From positions 1-37,097 of the forward strand of contig CANPXY010000003.1 of the NCBI GenBank assembly GCA_947587115.1: a DNA stretch of 37,097 nt. Reading direction: 5' to 3'. Below, piece after piece: positions 19,873 through 29,936 of the stretch (its first letter is position 1; every line of letters starts with the position of its first letter). The translations under genes were made by a program, and so were the position numbers. The stretch comes from an uncultured Bacilli bacterium. GTDB taxonomy: Bacteria; Bacillota_I; Bacilli_A; RF39; UBA660. The notes beneath the pieces are model-generated. The model ran no database searches and had not been told where the DNA came from. It saw only the letters and a program-made list of their open reading frames with translations.

Positions 19873-20544
19873 ATGCGCAATCTAAAAGATGAACTGATAA
19901 ACCGCGAAATTGCCTATGACCAATTATTAGACAATGGCTTTGTTCAAGAAGGCGATCACTATTTTTTGAAAACCTTCATTGGAAACCAACACTTCCAAGT
20001 GATTATAGATTTTTCCAAAGATCAACAAACCTCAAAAGTGATCGATCTAGAGAGTGGCGAAGAATACATTTTGGTCGATATAAAAAATGCTTCTGGAAGT
20101 TTTGTGGAAACACTAAAAAACGAATACGAACAGTTATTACAAGAGGTCATGAATAAGTGTACAACCATGAATTCTTTTCAAAATAAACAGACGCACTTAG
20201 TCATTCAATATCTGAAAGATCACTACCAAGATGAACTAGAATACTTATGGGAAAAATTTCCCCAAGATGCCATTGTGCGAAACAAAAAAAATCAAAAATG
20301 GTATGGAGTCTTTATGACGGTCGCCGAAAATAAACTAGGTCTTCCTTCAGATAACATGACAGAAATTATAGATTTGCGATACGAAAAAGGCAAAACCGAC
20401 GAGATCGTCGATCATAAAAGCGTGTTTGCAGGCTACCACATGAACAAGAACAGTTGGATTACCGTAAAACTTGATAACAGCATGCCAATCGAAAAGATTT
20501 ATCGATTGATCGATCAAAGCTACGAGTTGTCACTCCATAAATAA
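19873..20544 (+). CDS. MmcQ/YjbR family protein
   Basis: C-terminal YLWEKFPQDAIVRNKKNQKWYGVFMTVAENKLGL...GYHMNKNSWITVKLD; ATG at 19873 preceded by AAGGAG. Confidence 0.75.
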   Translation: MRNLKDELINREIAYDQLLDNGFVQEGDHYFLKTFIGNQHFQVIIDFSKDQQTSKVIDLESGEEYILVDIKNASGSFVETLKNEYEQLLQEVMNKCTTMNSFQNKQTHLVIQYLKDHYQDELEYLWEKFPQDAIVRNKKNQKWYGVFMTVAENKLGLPSDNMTEIIDLRYEKGKTDEIVDHKSVFAGYHMNKNSWITVKLDNSMPIEKIYRLIDQSYELSLHK

Positions 20545-20550
20545 GAAGAA

Positions 20551-20577
20551 AAAAAACGTGTAACAAGACACGTTTTT
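20551..20577. terminator. Bidirectional intrinsic terminator
   Basis: AAAAAACGTGTaacaagACACGTTTTT between convergent genes. Confidence 0.75.
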
Positions 20578-21904
20578 ATTGATTGGCGACAATTTCTCCA
20601 TCCTCTAAAAAGGTGGTATTGATACTCCATGAAGTCATGTCCGAAAGAAGTTCAGTCTTTTCTTCATCGGTTACAACTTTGGTATAACAATCTTTCTGTA
20701 AAGCTGGAAGAAAGTAAAAAGTGCTGCTGCCATCATTTTTTAACTTCCATGTGATAATACCCGTATCAATCGTGTAATCATTGAAAATAAAGTTTCCCAA
20801 ATTGTAGGCGATCAACTTGCCATTATAAAACTCGACTCCTTGTAACACATGGGCATGCGTTCCAATGACCATATCGGCACCACTGTCAATATAGAGTCTT
20901 CCCGTCTCTTTTTGAACGTTTTCAAGATTGTGTGTATTCTCTGTTCCCCAGTGCACAAGTGCGACAACATAATCGCTCTGTTGCTTCGTTTGAGAAATTT
21001 TATTCGCAAAAGCTGTAGGATCATAACAACGAAAAACTCCACCTTCTGTTTCCGTAGCTTCTGGCGTCAAAATATATTTTTCTGCTCTGGTAGCATTTAG
21101 AAAAGCAATCTTATAACCATTTACAATCAAGTAATAAGGTTGCATTGCTTCTTCGATATTTACTCCCGCACCAATATAAGGAATAGAAGCACCCTTTAAC
21201 GTAGATAATGTATCATAGAAAGCATCCCTTCCAAAATCATAGACATGATTGTTCGCAAGCGTCACCAAATCGACCCCCATCTCATGGTAAATATCTACAT
21301 TCTTAGTCGCAGCTCGAAAGGTATATTGCTTCCCTGGCATCGCACTGCCACGATCACTAAAAGGAAATTCACTGTTCACGATCAAGAAGTCTTGCTCCCT
21401 CATATAAGAAAGTAGATCTTCTGACAAGATGCCTGTAATACCACCACGGCTTTTATAATAAGGCATAATATCCCAGTTATCAGCCAAAGAAACATCTCCT
21501 GCATAACCGATCTCTACTTCCTCTTGGGCCTTTCCGATCACTTGGACATCCGTCCGATTTTGATAGTTGTCTTGATAAAGATCTTGAAGGACAAAATAAG
21601 AGCTTCCTGTAACTTCATGCCAAAGTGCCCTCTGATAACGTTCTTCCTGCAAGGCAAGATCAATCTTTTGTAAAGCATCCGGATATTGTTGATCCACCCA
21701 ACGTAAGAAATCCGCATCGAACGATAAGTCGTTCTGATGTTCTAAAATCATCGCTACATAATCTACTTTTTCACTTTTGGTACTGGGCGTTTTAGAAGAA
21801 TGTTTGACATACTGCATTCCTACCATTCCACCAATTCCTAAAAGAAGAAGCAGAAAGACCACGATCACACTTTTCTTAAGCTTTTTTCGTTTCACATACC
21901 TCAC
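20576..21904 (-). CDS. CapA family protein (poly-gamma-glutamate synthesis-type metallophosphoesterase fold)
   Basis: GYAGDVSLADNW, FLIVNSEFPFSDRG, LANNHVYDFG, VALVHWGTENTHN, GTHAHVLQGVEFYNGKLIAYNLGNFIF. Confidence 0.9.
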   Translation of the reverse strand: MRYVKRKKLKKSVIVVFLLLLLGIGGMVGMQYVKHSSKTPSTKSEKVDYVAMILEHQNDLSFDADFLRWVDQQYPDALQKIDLALQEERYQRALWHEVTGSSYFVLQDLYQDNYQNRTDVQVIGKAQEEVEIGYAGDVSLADNWDIMPYYKSRGGITGILSEDLLSYMREQDFLIVNSEFPFSDRGSAMPGKQYTFRAATKNVDIYHEMGVDLVTLANNHVYDFGRDAFYDTLSTLKGASIPYIGAGVNIEEAMQPYYLIVNGYKIAFLNATRAEKYILTPEATETEGGVFRCYDPTAFANKISQTKQQSDYVVALVHWGTENTHNLENVQKETGRLYIDSGADMVIGTHAHVLQGVEFYNGKLIAYNLGNFIFNDYTIDTGIITWKLKNDGSSTFYFLPALQKDCYTKVVTDEEKTELLSDMTSWSINTTFLEDGEIVANQ

Positions 21905-21934
21905 TTACTTTCCTTCTTATTATATCATAACCAT

Positions 21935-21962
21935 CAAAAAATCCCAAGAACACTTGGGATTT
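21935..21962 (-). terminator. Terminator-like hairpin upstream of capA
   Basis: Minus strand AATCCCAAG tgtt CTTGGGATTTTTTG. Confidence 0.55.
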
Positions 21963-22176
21963 ATACATCACAACATCAGTTGTGACATTATTAGATTGTA
22001 CCCAAAAAACAATTTTATACTATATTTTTTATTTTTTAATGCAAAAATTATTTCCTGTACGATCAATGTCAAAAGAGATAGAAATTTAACAAATTACTGT
22101 CAACATGATATAATTTGTGTTGTAACAATGCAAAAAAGATATTATAATTAATTTAAGAATAGAAAGCAGGGATAGA

Positions 22177-22911
22177 ATGAAGCCTAAAACGAGAATAATC
22201 ATTACCTCTTCTTTGACAATCTTAGGACTTGGCATGATCGGTACTGGCACATATATGGAACTCGCTTTACCAACATCTACTGCACTTTCCTATAACGAAA
22301 CCAAGAGAAATCCCGATATTCCAATCGAAGAAGATTTAGTGATTACTTTAAAAGAATTGCATCTTTCACTGAATGCTGCATTGAGCATGGATGTTCAAAG
22401 TTATATAAATGAGCCTGTAGCGAATCCTATTTTACAACAATTAGTTCTAGATACAAGCAAAGTGGACATGACGAAAGTAGGAAGTTACACTTATACAATC
22501 ACATATCAGAAAAAAGTATTTAAAGGTACAATTATCGTTGAAAAAAATACGCAAGAGCAACCACAACCAGAAACCCAAACTCTTGAAAAATTGACGCTCA
22601 AACAACTCTCATTAAAACTTCATGAATCATTACCTACAGATCTTGAAAGCTACATTGTCGAACCGTTGACCGATCAAATACGAAACCAAATTAAAATCGA
22701 CTTATCGAGTGTCAATGTTACAAAAGCAGGATCCTATCAATATACGATTACTTATAACAACACTGTCTATACTGGTACAATTACGATTGTTGAAGATCAA
22801 CCACCAGCAAGTCCAGAACCAGAAGAATCAAAATCTACGGATTCTGAAACAGACGATTCCAAAAAAGATGAAGAAGATGAAAAAAAAGAAGATCTCCCTC
22901 CTAGCGAGTGA
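22177..22911 (+). CDS. Secreted/anchored hypothetical protein with two tandem Ig-like repeats and acidic tail
   Basis: N-terminal TM/signal (IIITSSLTILGLGMIGTGTYM); repeats ending GSYTYTITYQKKVFKGTIIV and GSYQYTITYNNTVYTGTITI. Promoter TTGTAA-17-TATAAT upstream. Confidence 0.7.
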   Translation: MKPKTRIIITSSLTILGLGMIGTGTYMELALPTSTALSYNETKRNPDIPIEEDLVITLKELHLSLNAALSMDVQSYINEPVANPILQQLVLDTSKVDMTKVGSYTYTITYQKKVFKGTIIVEKNTQEQPQPETQTLEKLTLKQLSLKLHESLPTDLESYIVEPLTDQIRNQIKIDLSSVNVTKAGSYQYTITYNNTVYTGTITIVEDQPPASPEPEESKSTDSETDDSKKDEEDEKKEDLPPSE

Positions 22912-22922
22912 GATCTTTTTAT
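22889..22922. terminator. Bidirectional terminator overlapping both flanking CDS ends
   Basis: AAGATCTC ... GAGATCTT TTT. Confidence 0.65.
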
Positions 22923-23872
22923 AACATATCTTTTTTCTTGAGAATATAGGCAACGAGCAAAGATAACATCACTGAAATCGATAATAATAAGAAGAATGAC
23001 ATTGGATTATACTTAAATGGTCCCAACGGAATATTCATTCCAAAGAACGAAGCCACCATCGTTGGAATGGAAAAGACGATGGTAATTCCGGCCAAGAATT
23101 TCATAGCTGTATTCAAATGATTAGAAATGATCGTCGCAAAAGTATCTGTCATTCCAGCTAAGATTTCTCGATATAAGTTCGAAATTTCAATTCCCTGATT
23201 ATTCTCTATGATCGCATCCTCTAAAAGTTCTTGATCTTCGACATAAAGATCGATGGTATTTCCCTTTAGAATCTTCTCTAAGACAATACCATTAGATTTT
23301 AAAGAGGTCGTAATATAAACCAAACTTTTTTGTAATCCGACCAATTTGACCAACTCATCATTTTTAGCACCCTTGATCATCAAGTCTTCTACTTTTTCCA
23401 TATGAGATTGAATTTCACTCAAATATTTAAGATACGATTTTGCAATACGATAGACGAGTTGAATCATAAACCGACTTTTTTTATAAGTATAAAAATCATT
23501 GACTTTTTGTTCTTTAAATTCATTTAATACCTCACTCTTTTTAAGAGACAAGGTGACAAAGTAGGAATCACGAACAAAGATAATGCATAAAGGGATTGTC
23601 TGAATAGAAGTAAATTGTTTGCGCTCGTGGAGATAGGGAACATTGACAATGAGCATCTTATGATTTTCTCCAACTTCTACTCTCGGCCTCTCATCTGCAT
23701 CAAGACCACTTTGCAAGAACTCTTTTGGGACATTCAACTGTTTGGAAAGATCATCTAATTCTTGCTCCGTAGGTGCAACGACATCGATCCAGCAACCAAC
23801 TTCGATAGCATCGATGGTCTCTAGTTCAAAAGTTTCTTGATTGGTTTTATAAATCTTCCACATATACCACAC
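22919..23872 (-). CDS. CorA family divalent-cation transporter
   Basis: C-terminal two TM segments with GMN motif (SFFGMNIPLGPFKYNP). Confidence 0.92.
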   Translation of the reverse strand: MWYMWKIYKTNQETFELETIDAIEVGCWIDVVAPTEQELDDLSKQLNVPKEFLQSGLDADERPRVEVGENHKMLIVNVPYLHERKQFTSIQTIPLCIIFVRDSYFVTLSLKKSEVLNEFKEQKVNDFYTYKKSRFMIQLVYRIAKSYLKYLSEIQSHMEKVEDLMIKGAKNDELVKLVGLQKSLVYITTSLKSNGIVLEKILKGNTIDLYVEDQELLEDAIIENNQGIEISNLYREILAGMTDTFATIISNHLNTAMKFLAGITIVFSIPTMVASFFGMNIPLGPFKYNPMSFFLLLSISVMLSLLVAYILKKKDML

Positions 23873-23932
23873 ACCTACCTATGATAACAGTATATTACAC
23901 ATCAAATTTTGTTGCAAGAGAAAAGAGAAAGT

Positions 23933-24979
23933 TTATTTTCTCTTATATTGATAACCACGTTCCTCTACCTTGGTAGTTGTCTCATTCGCTTTTAACATCT
24001 GCTTTTCAATGTACTCATCAACGGCTGTATAGTCTACTTCAGCACGAGAAGTAACAGAAGCACTTTTCTCTTTCGCCTTGGTAGAATCCTGATCGAGGTC
24101 TTCATGTTCAGGCAAAACTGGAGACTGAATTTTAGGTGGTTCCGTAGAAGGAGAAGGTTTGGTAAAATTATTGTTTTTAATCGCAACAGCTTCTGGAACC
24201 ATCATGCTGATTGCTGAACTCATCATGATCGGAGCAATCATGCTAGGGCCTAAAAGTAAGGATCCTAAAATGGTGACCCCAGCAGTTCCCAAAAGTTTAC
24301 AAATTTGTTTGTTCTTTTCCGTGGTAGGAAACAAATCGGGCAACATCATCGTGCCGATGGAAGCAAGAGCAATCGTACCTAGAGAAAGCAAACTAGCGCT
24401 GCCAAAGCCAAAAGCCAATGTAGCAATAGCCCCTGCTGACTGCAAAGCCATTTTCATCTTGGCTGGATAAGTAGGGCTCGTGGCTTCACCTCGCATAAAG
24501 GTGCGATAGTGTTGCTTGATTTTAGTAAAGAATGATGTTTTTTCTTGATCCTGATCCTCATTCTGATGTTCTTCCTGCTCTTGACGCTTTCCGTCCTCGT
24601 ACTTTTTCTTTGCCGTAAAAGCTCCTACAGCAAGATCACGAGCTCCGATGGTAAGTACCCATAGAGGCATTACCTTTTGGGCCATCAGTGTAAGAGCAAT
24701 TCCCCAGTTTTGTAATTTGTCCGCAATGGGATCAAGTGCTTGCCCCCATTTTGATTGCTGATGCAATACACGCGCTAAAGTACCATCGACAAAATCAGTA
24801 GCGGCCGTTAAAATGGCCCAACTAGGCAAAAACCAATTCCCAAGACCTACAGGATTGATGCCTTGACTAGCTAAAAATGTGATCAGACCTACCGAACTAG
24901 AAATGCGCAAGAGTGTAAAAGCATTCGGAACAGTCCAAAAACGATGCCAATATTTACTTTGCTCAACTTCGTTGTTCAC
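23933..24979 (-). CDS. CDP-alcohol phosphatidyltransferase family protein with long C-terminal extension
   Basis: DFVDGTLARVLHQQSKWGQALDPIADK matches DGxxAR(x8)GxxxDxxxD. Confidence 0.88.
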   Translation of the reverse strand: MNNEVEQSKYWHRFWTVPNAFTLLRISSSVGLITFLASQGINPVGLGNWFLPSWAILTAATDFVDGTLARVLHQQSKWGQALDPIADKLQNWGIALTLMAQKVMPLWVLTIGARDLAVGAFTAKKKYEDGKRQEQEEHQNEDQDQEKTSFFTKIKQHYRTFMRGEATSPTYPAKMKMALQSAGAIATLAFGFGSASLLSLGTIALASIGTMMLPDLFPTTEKNKQICKLLGTAGVTILGSLLLGPSMIAPIMMSSAISMMVPEAVAIKNNNFTKPSPSTEPPKIQSPVLPEHEDLDQDSTKAKEKSASVTSRAEVDYTAVDEYIEKQMLKANETTTKVEERGYQYKRK

Positions 24980-25054
24980 ACTACCACCTCATCATTCTAA
25001 TTATAGTAACGACTTTGATGGAAAATGTCAAGTATTTCTATAAAGAACAAAGGT

Positions 25055-25078
25055 AAAAGGCCTTTTGATAAGGCCTTT
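25055..25078 (-). terminator. Intrinsic terminator
   Basis: AAAGGCC ttatcaaaa GGCCTTTT on minus strand. Confidence 0.6.
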
Positions 25079-25802
25079 ATTCTAAAACATTAATCGCTGG
25101 TTCGTCACTGTTTTTTTCATAGATCGTCAACTTTTCATCCGCATCACAGATCACGAGCAATAGATCATCCAGTTGTTTATAACCATTGTTTTCTAATCGT
25201 TTCAATAACCACTTCTCATCTTTACCAATATTTTTCAAGTTTTCTTTCATCACTTTCCCATCGATGACAAGATTCGCACAGAGCCCTTTATAAGTCGTTT
25301 TGATTTTGAGATCGTTTGGAGTAAGAGGAGCATATTTACTCTTAGGTAAAAAACTCACTTGCCCATTGGCCTCCATAATCGCATATTCAATTTGACTCAA
25401 ATCAAAATAACCGCTGACACGACATTCTTCTAAAAAATCATTGATATCAAAGCGTACCTCTTTGAGCCCTTCCAACAACAGCTTGCCATTTTGAACCAGT
25501 AGAATCGGTGTACCTGTAATAAACCGACGCGCATGGATACTCTTACTCGTAATGTAAGATACTAAAATCGAACTGAACGCATAGACTGCCATAGCGATTA
25601 AGCCTCCCGCCAAAGAGACCTCTTTATTGACTGCCATCTCAGCCGCTAAATTACCAAGGGTAATCCCAATGATAAAATCAAAAATATTCAACTGACTAAT
25701 TTGCTTGCGACCAATTAATTTGGTAATCAAAAACAACATGATAATCGATACAACGGTCTCTAACAACAACATCCAAAGATCATTTTTCATATAATTCACC
25801 AA
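25077..25802 (-). CDS. DUF421 (YetF/YkjA-like) membrane protein
   Basis: LITKLIGRKQISQLNIFDFIIGITLGNLAAEMAVN hallmark. Confidence 0.88.
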   Translation of the reverse strand: MVNYMKNDLWMLLLETVVSIIMLFLITKLIGRKQISQLNIFDFIIGITLGNLAAEMAVNKEVSLAGGLIAMAVYAFSSILVSYITSKSIHARRFITGTPILLVQNGKLLLEGLKEVRFDINDFLEECRVSGYFDLSQIEYAIMEANGQVSFLPKSKYAPLTPNDLKIKTTYKGLCANLVIDGKVMKENLKNIGKDEKWLLKRLENNGYKQLDDLLLVICDADEKLTIYEKNSDEPAINVLE

Positions 25803-25837
25803 TCATAGTATGAAAAATAATCACAAAATTATACTTT

Positions 25838-27490
25838 TTAGAAAATACCGATAATATTTCCCTCTTCATCTAAATCAATTTGCTCATAATTTGGAACTTT
25901 AGGTAATCCTGGCATCGTCATAATGTTCCCCAACAAAACGGTGATAAATCCAGCTCCATGATAAAGATAGACATCTTTCACTGTAACCGTAAAATTCTGT
26001 GGTGCTCCAAGTTTTTTCGCATCATCAGAAAGAGAATACTGAGTCTTTGCTATACAGATCGGAAATTGATCAAGTTGCAAGGCTTCTAAAGCACGAATTT
26101 TTTCTTCCGCTGCCAAAGAATAATGAACCTCTTGGGCCCGATAGATTTCCTTGGCGATCTTTTCAATTTTATTCTTTATGGAGTCTTTTTCATCATAGAG
26201 CACTTGAAATTGAGTTTCTTCTTGGCACATGTCGATTACAGCCTTGGCCAAATCGATGGCTCCTACTCCACCCTGACTATAAGCATCGCTTACAACACAA
26301 GGAACTCCTACTTCCTTACAGTAATCCATGACAACTTGTATTTCAGCATCCGTATCGTTTTGATACTTATTCAAGCAGACAATCAATGGAACATGATACT
26401 TTTTCATGTTCTCGATATGCACTTTTAGATTTGGTAGACCATTTTTTACAGCCTCTACGTTCTCTTCTAAAATATGATCTTTTTCTACTCCCGCATTGTA
26501 CTTTAAGGCTTTAAGCGTTGCCACTAAAACTACCCCATTAGGAGTCAAATTGGCCTTGCGGCATTTGATATCAAAAAACTTTTCAGCACCCAAGTCTGCA
26601 CCGAATCCTGCTTCTGTAACGACGTAGTCCGCTAACGCCAATCCCATCTTGGTCGCAACGACACTGTTACAGCCGTGGGCAATATTGGCAAAAGGTCCTC
26701 CATGGATCAAAGTCGGCGTATGTTCTAAGGTCTGAACCAAATTCGGAGCAAAAGCATCCTTTAATAATACTGTAAGTGCTCCTTCAATTTTTAAATCGCG
26801 AGCATAGATCGGAGTCTGATCTTTCCGATAAGCAATGATGATAGAGCCTAAGCGATGTTTCAAATCTGTAAGCGTCGTAGCAAGGCAGAACAAAGCCATA
26901 ATCTCACTTGCCGCCGTAATCGTAAACTTTTCAGGACGCTCTTTCCCATTTGCAGAGCCACCCAAACCAATTTCTATTTCTCGTAGAGCTCGATCATTTA
27001 CGTCTAAACAACGATGAAACACGATTTGATCAGGATCGATTCCTAAGGCGTTTCCCTGTTGGATATGATTATCGATCGCCGCACATAATAAGTTATTACA
27101 AGAAGTGATCGCATGAAAATCTCCCGTAAAATGCAAATTGATCTCTTCCATCGGTACAACTTGAGAGCGCCCTCCTCCTGTTGCGCCGCCTTTCATACCA
27201 AATACAGGTCCCATGGATGGTTGCCGAAGAACTAATAAGACCTGCTCTTTTAAAGCATGAAGCGCATCGGCTAGACCGATACTGACGGTCGTCTTTCCTT
27301 CTCCATAGGGCGTCGGATTAATCGCCGTCACTAAGATTAATTTCCCCTTGGGCTGGACCTCTTTAGTCTTCAAAATCTTTGCTTTATATTTACCTAAATA
27401 GAGGACTTCATCATCTGAAAGTTTTAACTCATCAACAAGTGCTCTTATCTCTTTCATTTTACTAGCGCGAGCAATTTCTATATCTGTCAT
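25838..27490 (-). CDS. fhs: Formate--tetrahydrofolate ligase
   Basis: TAINPTPYGEGKTTVSIGLADAL, RQPSMGPVFGMKGGATGGGRSQVVPMEEINLHFTGDFHA. Confidence 0.97.
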   Translation of the reverse strand: MTDIEIARASKMKEIRALVDELKLSDDEVLYLGKYKAKILKTKEVQPKGKLILVTAINPTPYGEGKTTVSIGLADALHALKEQVLLVLRQPSMGPVFGMKGGATGGGRSQVVPMEEINLHFTGDFHAITSCNNLLCAAIDNHIQQGNALGIDPDQIVFHRCLDVNDRALREIEIGLGGSANGKERPEKFTITAASEIMALFCLATTLTDLKHRLGSIIIAYRKDQTPIYARDLKIEGALTVLLKDAFAPNLVQTLEHTPTLIHGGPFANIAHGCNSVVATKMGLALADYVVTEAGFGADLGAEKFFDIKCRKANLTPNGVVLVATLKALKYNAGVEKDHILEENVEAVKNGLPNLKVHIENMKKYHVPLIVCLNKYQNDTDAEIQVVMDYCKEVGVPCVVSDAYSQGGVGAIDLAKAVIDMCQEETQFQVLYDEKDSIKNKIEKIAKEIYRAQEVHYSLAAEEKIRALEALQLDQFPICIAKTQYSLSDDAKKLGAPQNFTVTVKDVYLYHGAGFITVLLGNIMTMPGLPKVPNYEQIDLDEEGNIIGIF

Positions 27491-27533
27491 ATTACCACCT
27501 CTGTTCCATTATACTACAAATTCTTATAAATTA

Positions 27534-27555
27534 GAAAAAGGAATGTTACTTCCTT
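27534..27555 (-). terminator. Intrinsic terminator after P-type ATPase gene
   Basis: AAAGGAA gtaaca TTCCTTTTT on minus strand. Confidence 0.55.
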
Positions 27556-29393
27556 TGATACCATATACGAAAACAATTTAAAATCGCTAGAACACTGACT
27601 CCAACATCTGCGAATATCGCCATCCACATTGCCGTAAGTCCAAAGAGTCCTAAAAGAAGAACCACTACTTTCATTCCGATAGCAAAGATGACATTTTCAA
27701 GCACAATGTGCTTGGTATATTGCGCAATATCAAGTGCTTCGGCAATCTTCGAAAGCTGATCGTTCATGATAACCATATCACTTGCTTCGATCGCGGCATC
27801 ACTTCCAATGCCACCCATCGAAATACCGACATCAGCGGCCATTAAAGCAGGACTATCATTCATCCCATCGCCAACAAAAGCCACCAAATTTTTAGTCTGA
27901 ACTTGCTCGATCATCGCTTGTAAGAACTGTACCTTATCTTGTGGAAGCAATTCAAAACGATAAGAAGAGATGGCCAACTTTTGGGCGACGTCACGAACGA
28001 TGGACTCTTTATCTCCAGATAGTACAATCGATTCGATATTCCGTCTTTCCAACTTTCCAATCAATTCTTTCGCATCGCTCCTTAATTCATCAGCAATAAC
28101 GAAGTAGCCCGCATATTGTTGATCCACCGCCATATAGAGTACCGTTCCAATGCGATCGACGGCGGGACAAGGAATATGATGTTTTGCCATAAGTCGCTGA
28201 TTCCCAATAAAGATCTCTTTTCCACAGTAGACGCCCTCGATACCATAACCACTCTTTTCTTTGGAACTTGTAAGATCTTTGGCTACCAACTTTTTACCAT
28301 AACGTTCTCTAATCGAAGTTGCAATAGGATGATTAGAATACATTTCAACATGGGCTGCATACTTTAATAGATCCGACTTGCGAAAGCCTTTGGCAGCTTC
28401 GATATCGACCACTTCAAAGGTCCCTTTGGTAAGCGTTCCCGTCTTATCAAATACAACGGTCCTTACTTTTAACAATTTCTCTATGGTGTCACTGCCCTTG
28501 ATCAAAATGCCCCTTTGAGAAGCCCTGCCAATTCCACAAAAGAAGCCAAGCGGAATCGATAAAACCAAAGCACATGGACAAGAGGCAACCAAAAAGATTA
28601 AAGCACGGTATACCCACGTAGCAAGAGGGGCATCAAAAAATAACGGTGGGACAATTCCAATGATTAGACCAAGCAGTACGACGATCGGTGTATAAATGCG
28701 CGCAAACTTGGTAATAAATCGTTCAGTTCCCGTTTTTCTCGACGCTGTATCCTCAATCAAATGCAATATTTTACTTACTGTGGATTCCTTCATCGACCGT
28801 TTTACTTCTAAACAAAGTTGCTGATTAAGAACCAGTCCTCCACTTAGAGCCATATCGCCAACATGAACCGATACTGGAAGAGATTCTCCGGTCAACATCA
28901 CATTATCGACGTAACCATCTTGATCGAGAACTTCCCCATCCAATGGAATAATTTCCCCCGGCTTCACAATAATATGTGCGCCAATTTGAACTTTGGCAAG
29001 TGGAATAGAGATCATTTCCTCTTTCTCCAGTACATGAGCGACTTCGCTTCGTTGATCCAAAAGAGACATCACTTTCTCTTTAGAGCGATCAATTCCTTGA
29101 TCCCCTAAATACTCGCCAATCTGATAGAACAACATTACAAATACTGCTTCCGGAAACTCCCCAATAATCAAAGCCCCAATCGTCGATAAGATCATCAAAA
29201 ATTTTTCATCAAAAATCGCATGTTTAGTAATATTGTGAAAAAAATCACGATACACATCATACCCGACCACCAAGTAAGCCAAGATGTAAAAAATAAGAGA
29301 CAATATAAAAATTTTATGAAAACAAAAGGCAAGCAAAAAGAACAAAATACTAACGACAATGTTTTGGAGTTCTCTATTCATTTTCAGTTTCAT
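27546..29393 (-). CDS. Heavy-metal-translocating P1B-type ATPase (Cd/Zn/Co type), no N-terminal HMA domain
   Basis: SCPCALVLSIPLGFF, VFDKTGTLTKG, GDGMNDSPAL, HPIATSI. ATG at 29393 with upstream SD preferred. Confidence 0.92.
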   Translation of the reverse strand: MKLKMNRELQNIVVSILFFLLAFCFHKIFILSLIFYILAYLVVGYDVYRDFFHNITKHAIFDEKFLMILSTIGALIIGEFPEAVFVMLFYQIGEYLGDQGIDRSKEKVMSLLDQRSEVAHVLEKEEMISIPLAKVQIGAHIIVKPGEIIPLDGEVLDQDGYVDNVMLTGESLPVSVHVGDMALSGGLVLNQQLCLEVKRSMKESTVSKILHLIEDTASRKTGTERFITKFARIYTPIVVLLGLIIGIVPPLFFDAPLATWVYRALIFLVASCPCALVLSIPLGFFCGIGRASQRGILIKGSDTIEKLLKVRTVVFDKTGTLTKGTFEVVDIEAAKGFRKSDLLKYAAHVEMYSNHPIATSIRERYGKKLVAKDLTSSKEKSGYGIEGVYCGKEIFIGNQRLMAKHHIPCPAVDRIGTVLYMAVDQQYAGYFVIADELRSDAKELIGKLERRNIESIVLSGDKESIVRDVAQKLAISSYRFELLPQDKVQFLQAMIEQVQTKNLVAFVGDGMNDSPALMAADVGISMGGIGSDAAIEASDMVIMNDQLSKIAEALDIAQYTKHIVLENVIFAIGMKVVVLLLGLFGLTAMWMAIFADVGVSVLAILNCFRIWYQRK

Positions 29394-29694
29394 TTTCTTC
29401 CCTCTTTTCACAAATATGATTTAATCCATACTCTAAAATAATAGAAATATGATGATCCGACAAGGTATAGTATACCTCTTTTCCTACTTTTGTAACCTTC
29501 ACTAGGTTCAGTTGTCGCAAAGTTCGAAGTTGATGCGAAATGGCCGATGGACTGACGCCGGTCAACTCCGCAATATCCCCAACACAGTAAGACTGATCAA
29601 TCAAAACAAATAAGATCTTTAATCTTGTCTCATCTGAAAAAACTTTATAAAACATCGCTAAATCAAAAAGTTGATCTTCTGGAATCTTTTTCAT
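29374..29694 (-). CDS. ArsR/SmtB-family metal-responsive repressor
   Basis: GDIAELTGVSPSAISHQLRTLRQLNLVKVTKVGKEVYYTLSDHH; start at 29694 follows AGGAGGGTGT, so ORF-track start 29724 is likely too long. Confidence 0.9.
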   Translation of the reverse strand: MKKIPEDQLFDLAMFYKVFSDETRLKILFVLIDQSYCVGDIAELTGVSPSAISHQLRTLRQLNLVKVTKVGKEVYYTLSDHHISIILEYGLNHICEKREENETENE

Positions 29695-29707
29695 ACACCC
29701 TCCTACA

Positions 29708-29765
29708 AATGAACGATTATTCATATGTTCATATTTATTATATGCGAATTCGGAAAAAAGTTCAA
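29708..29765 (-). promoter_or_regulatory. Promoter plus ArsR/SmtB-type operator
   Basis: TTGAAC (29760-29765)-17-TATAAT (29737-29742), then TGAA-N6-TTCA (29710-29723). Confidence 0.75.
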
Positions 29766-29936
29766 TAGGATTTAAACTTTTCTTTTAATAATTTAAAAAG
29801 AACCCTTTTTCCATTTTTTACTACTCCTTTTTTCAATTTACTATCTAAAATGCCCTCTAATTCTTCACATTGGAAACTTGTAACCGCGCAATTTCCGTGT
29901 TAGAGTGAACAAAAAAGAAAGAGAAAGAAGGATTTT

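Noticed and set aside
21777-22151. 124-aa plus-strand ORF spanning the capA start and intergenic region
   Set aside because: Antisense to capA and crosses hairpins and promoter elements; composition not protein-like.
29770-29815. AT-rich imperfect inverted repeat between arsR and the adhesin gene
   Set aside because: Stem is almost all A/T with weak pairing; not distinguishable from background composition.
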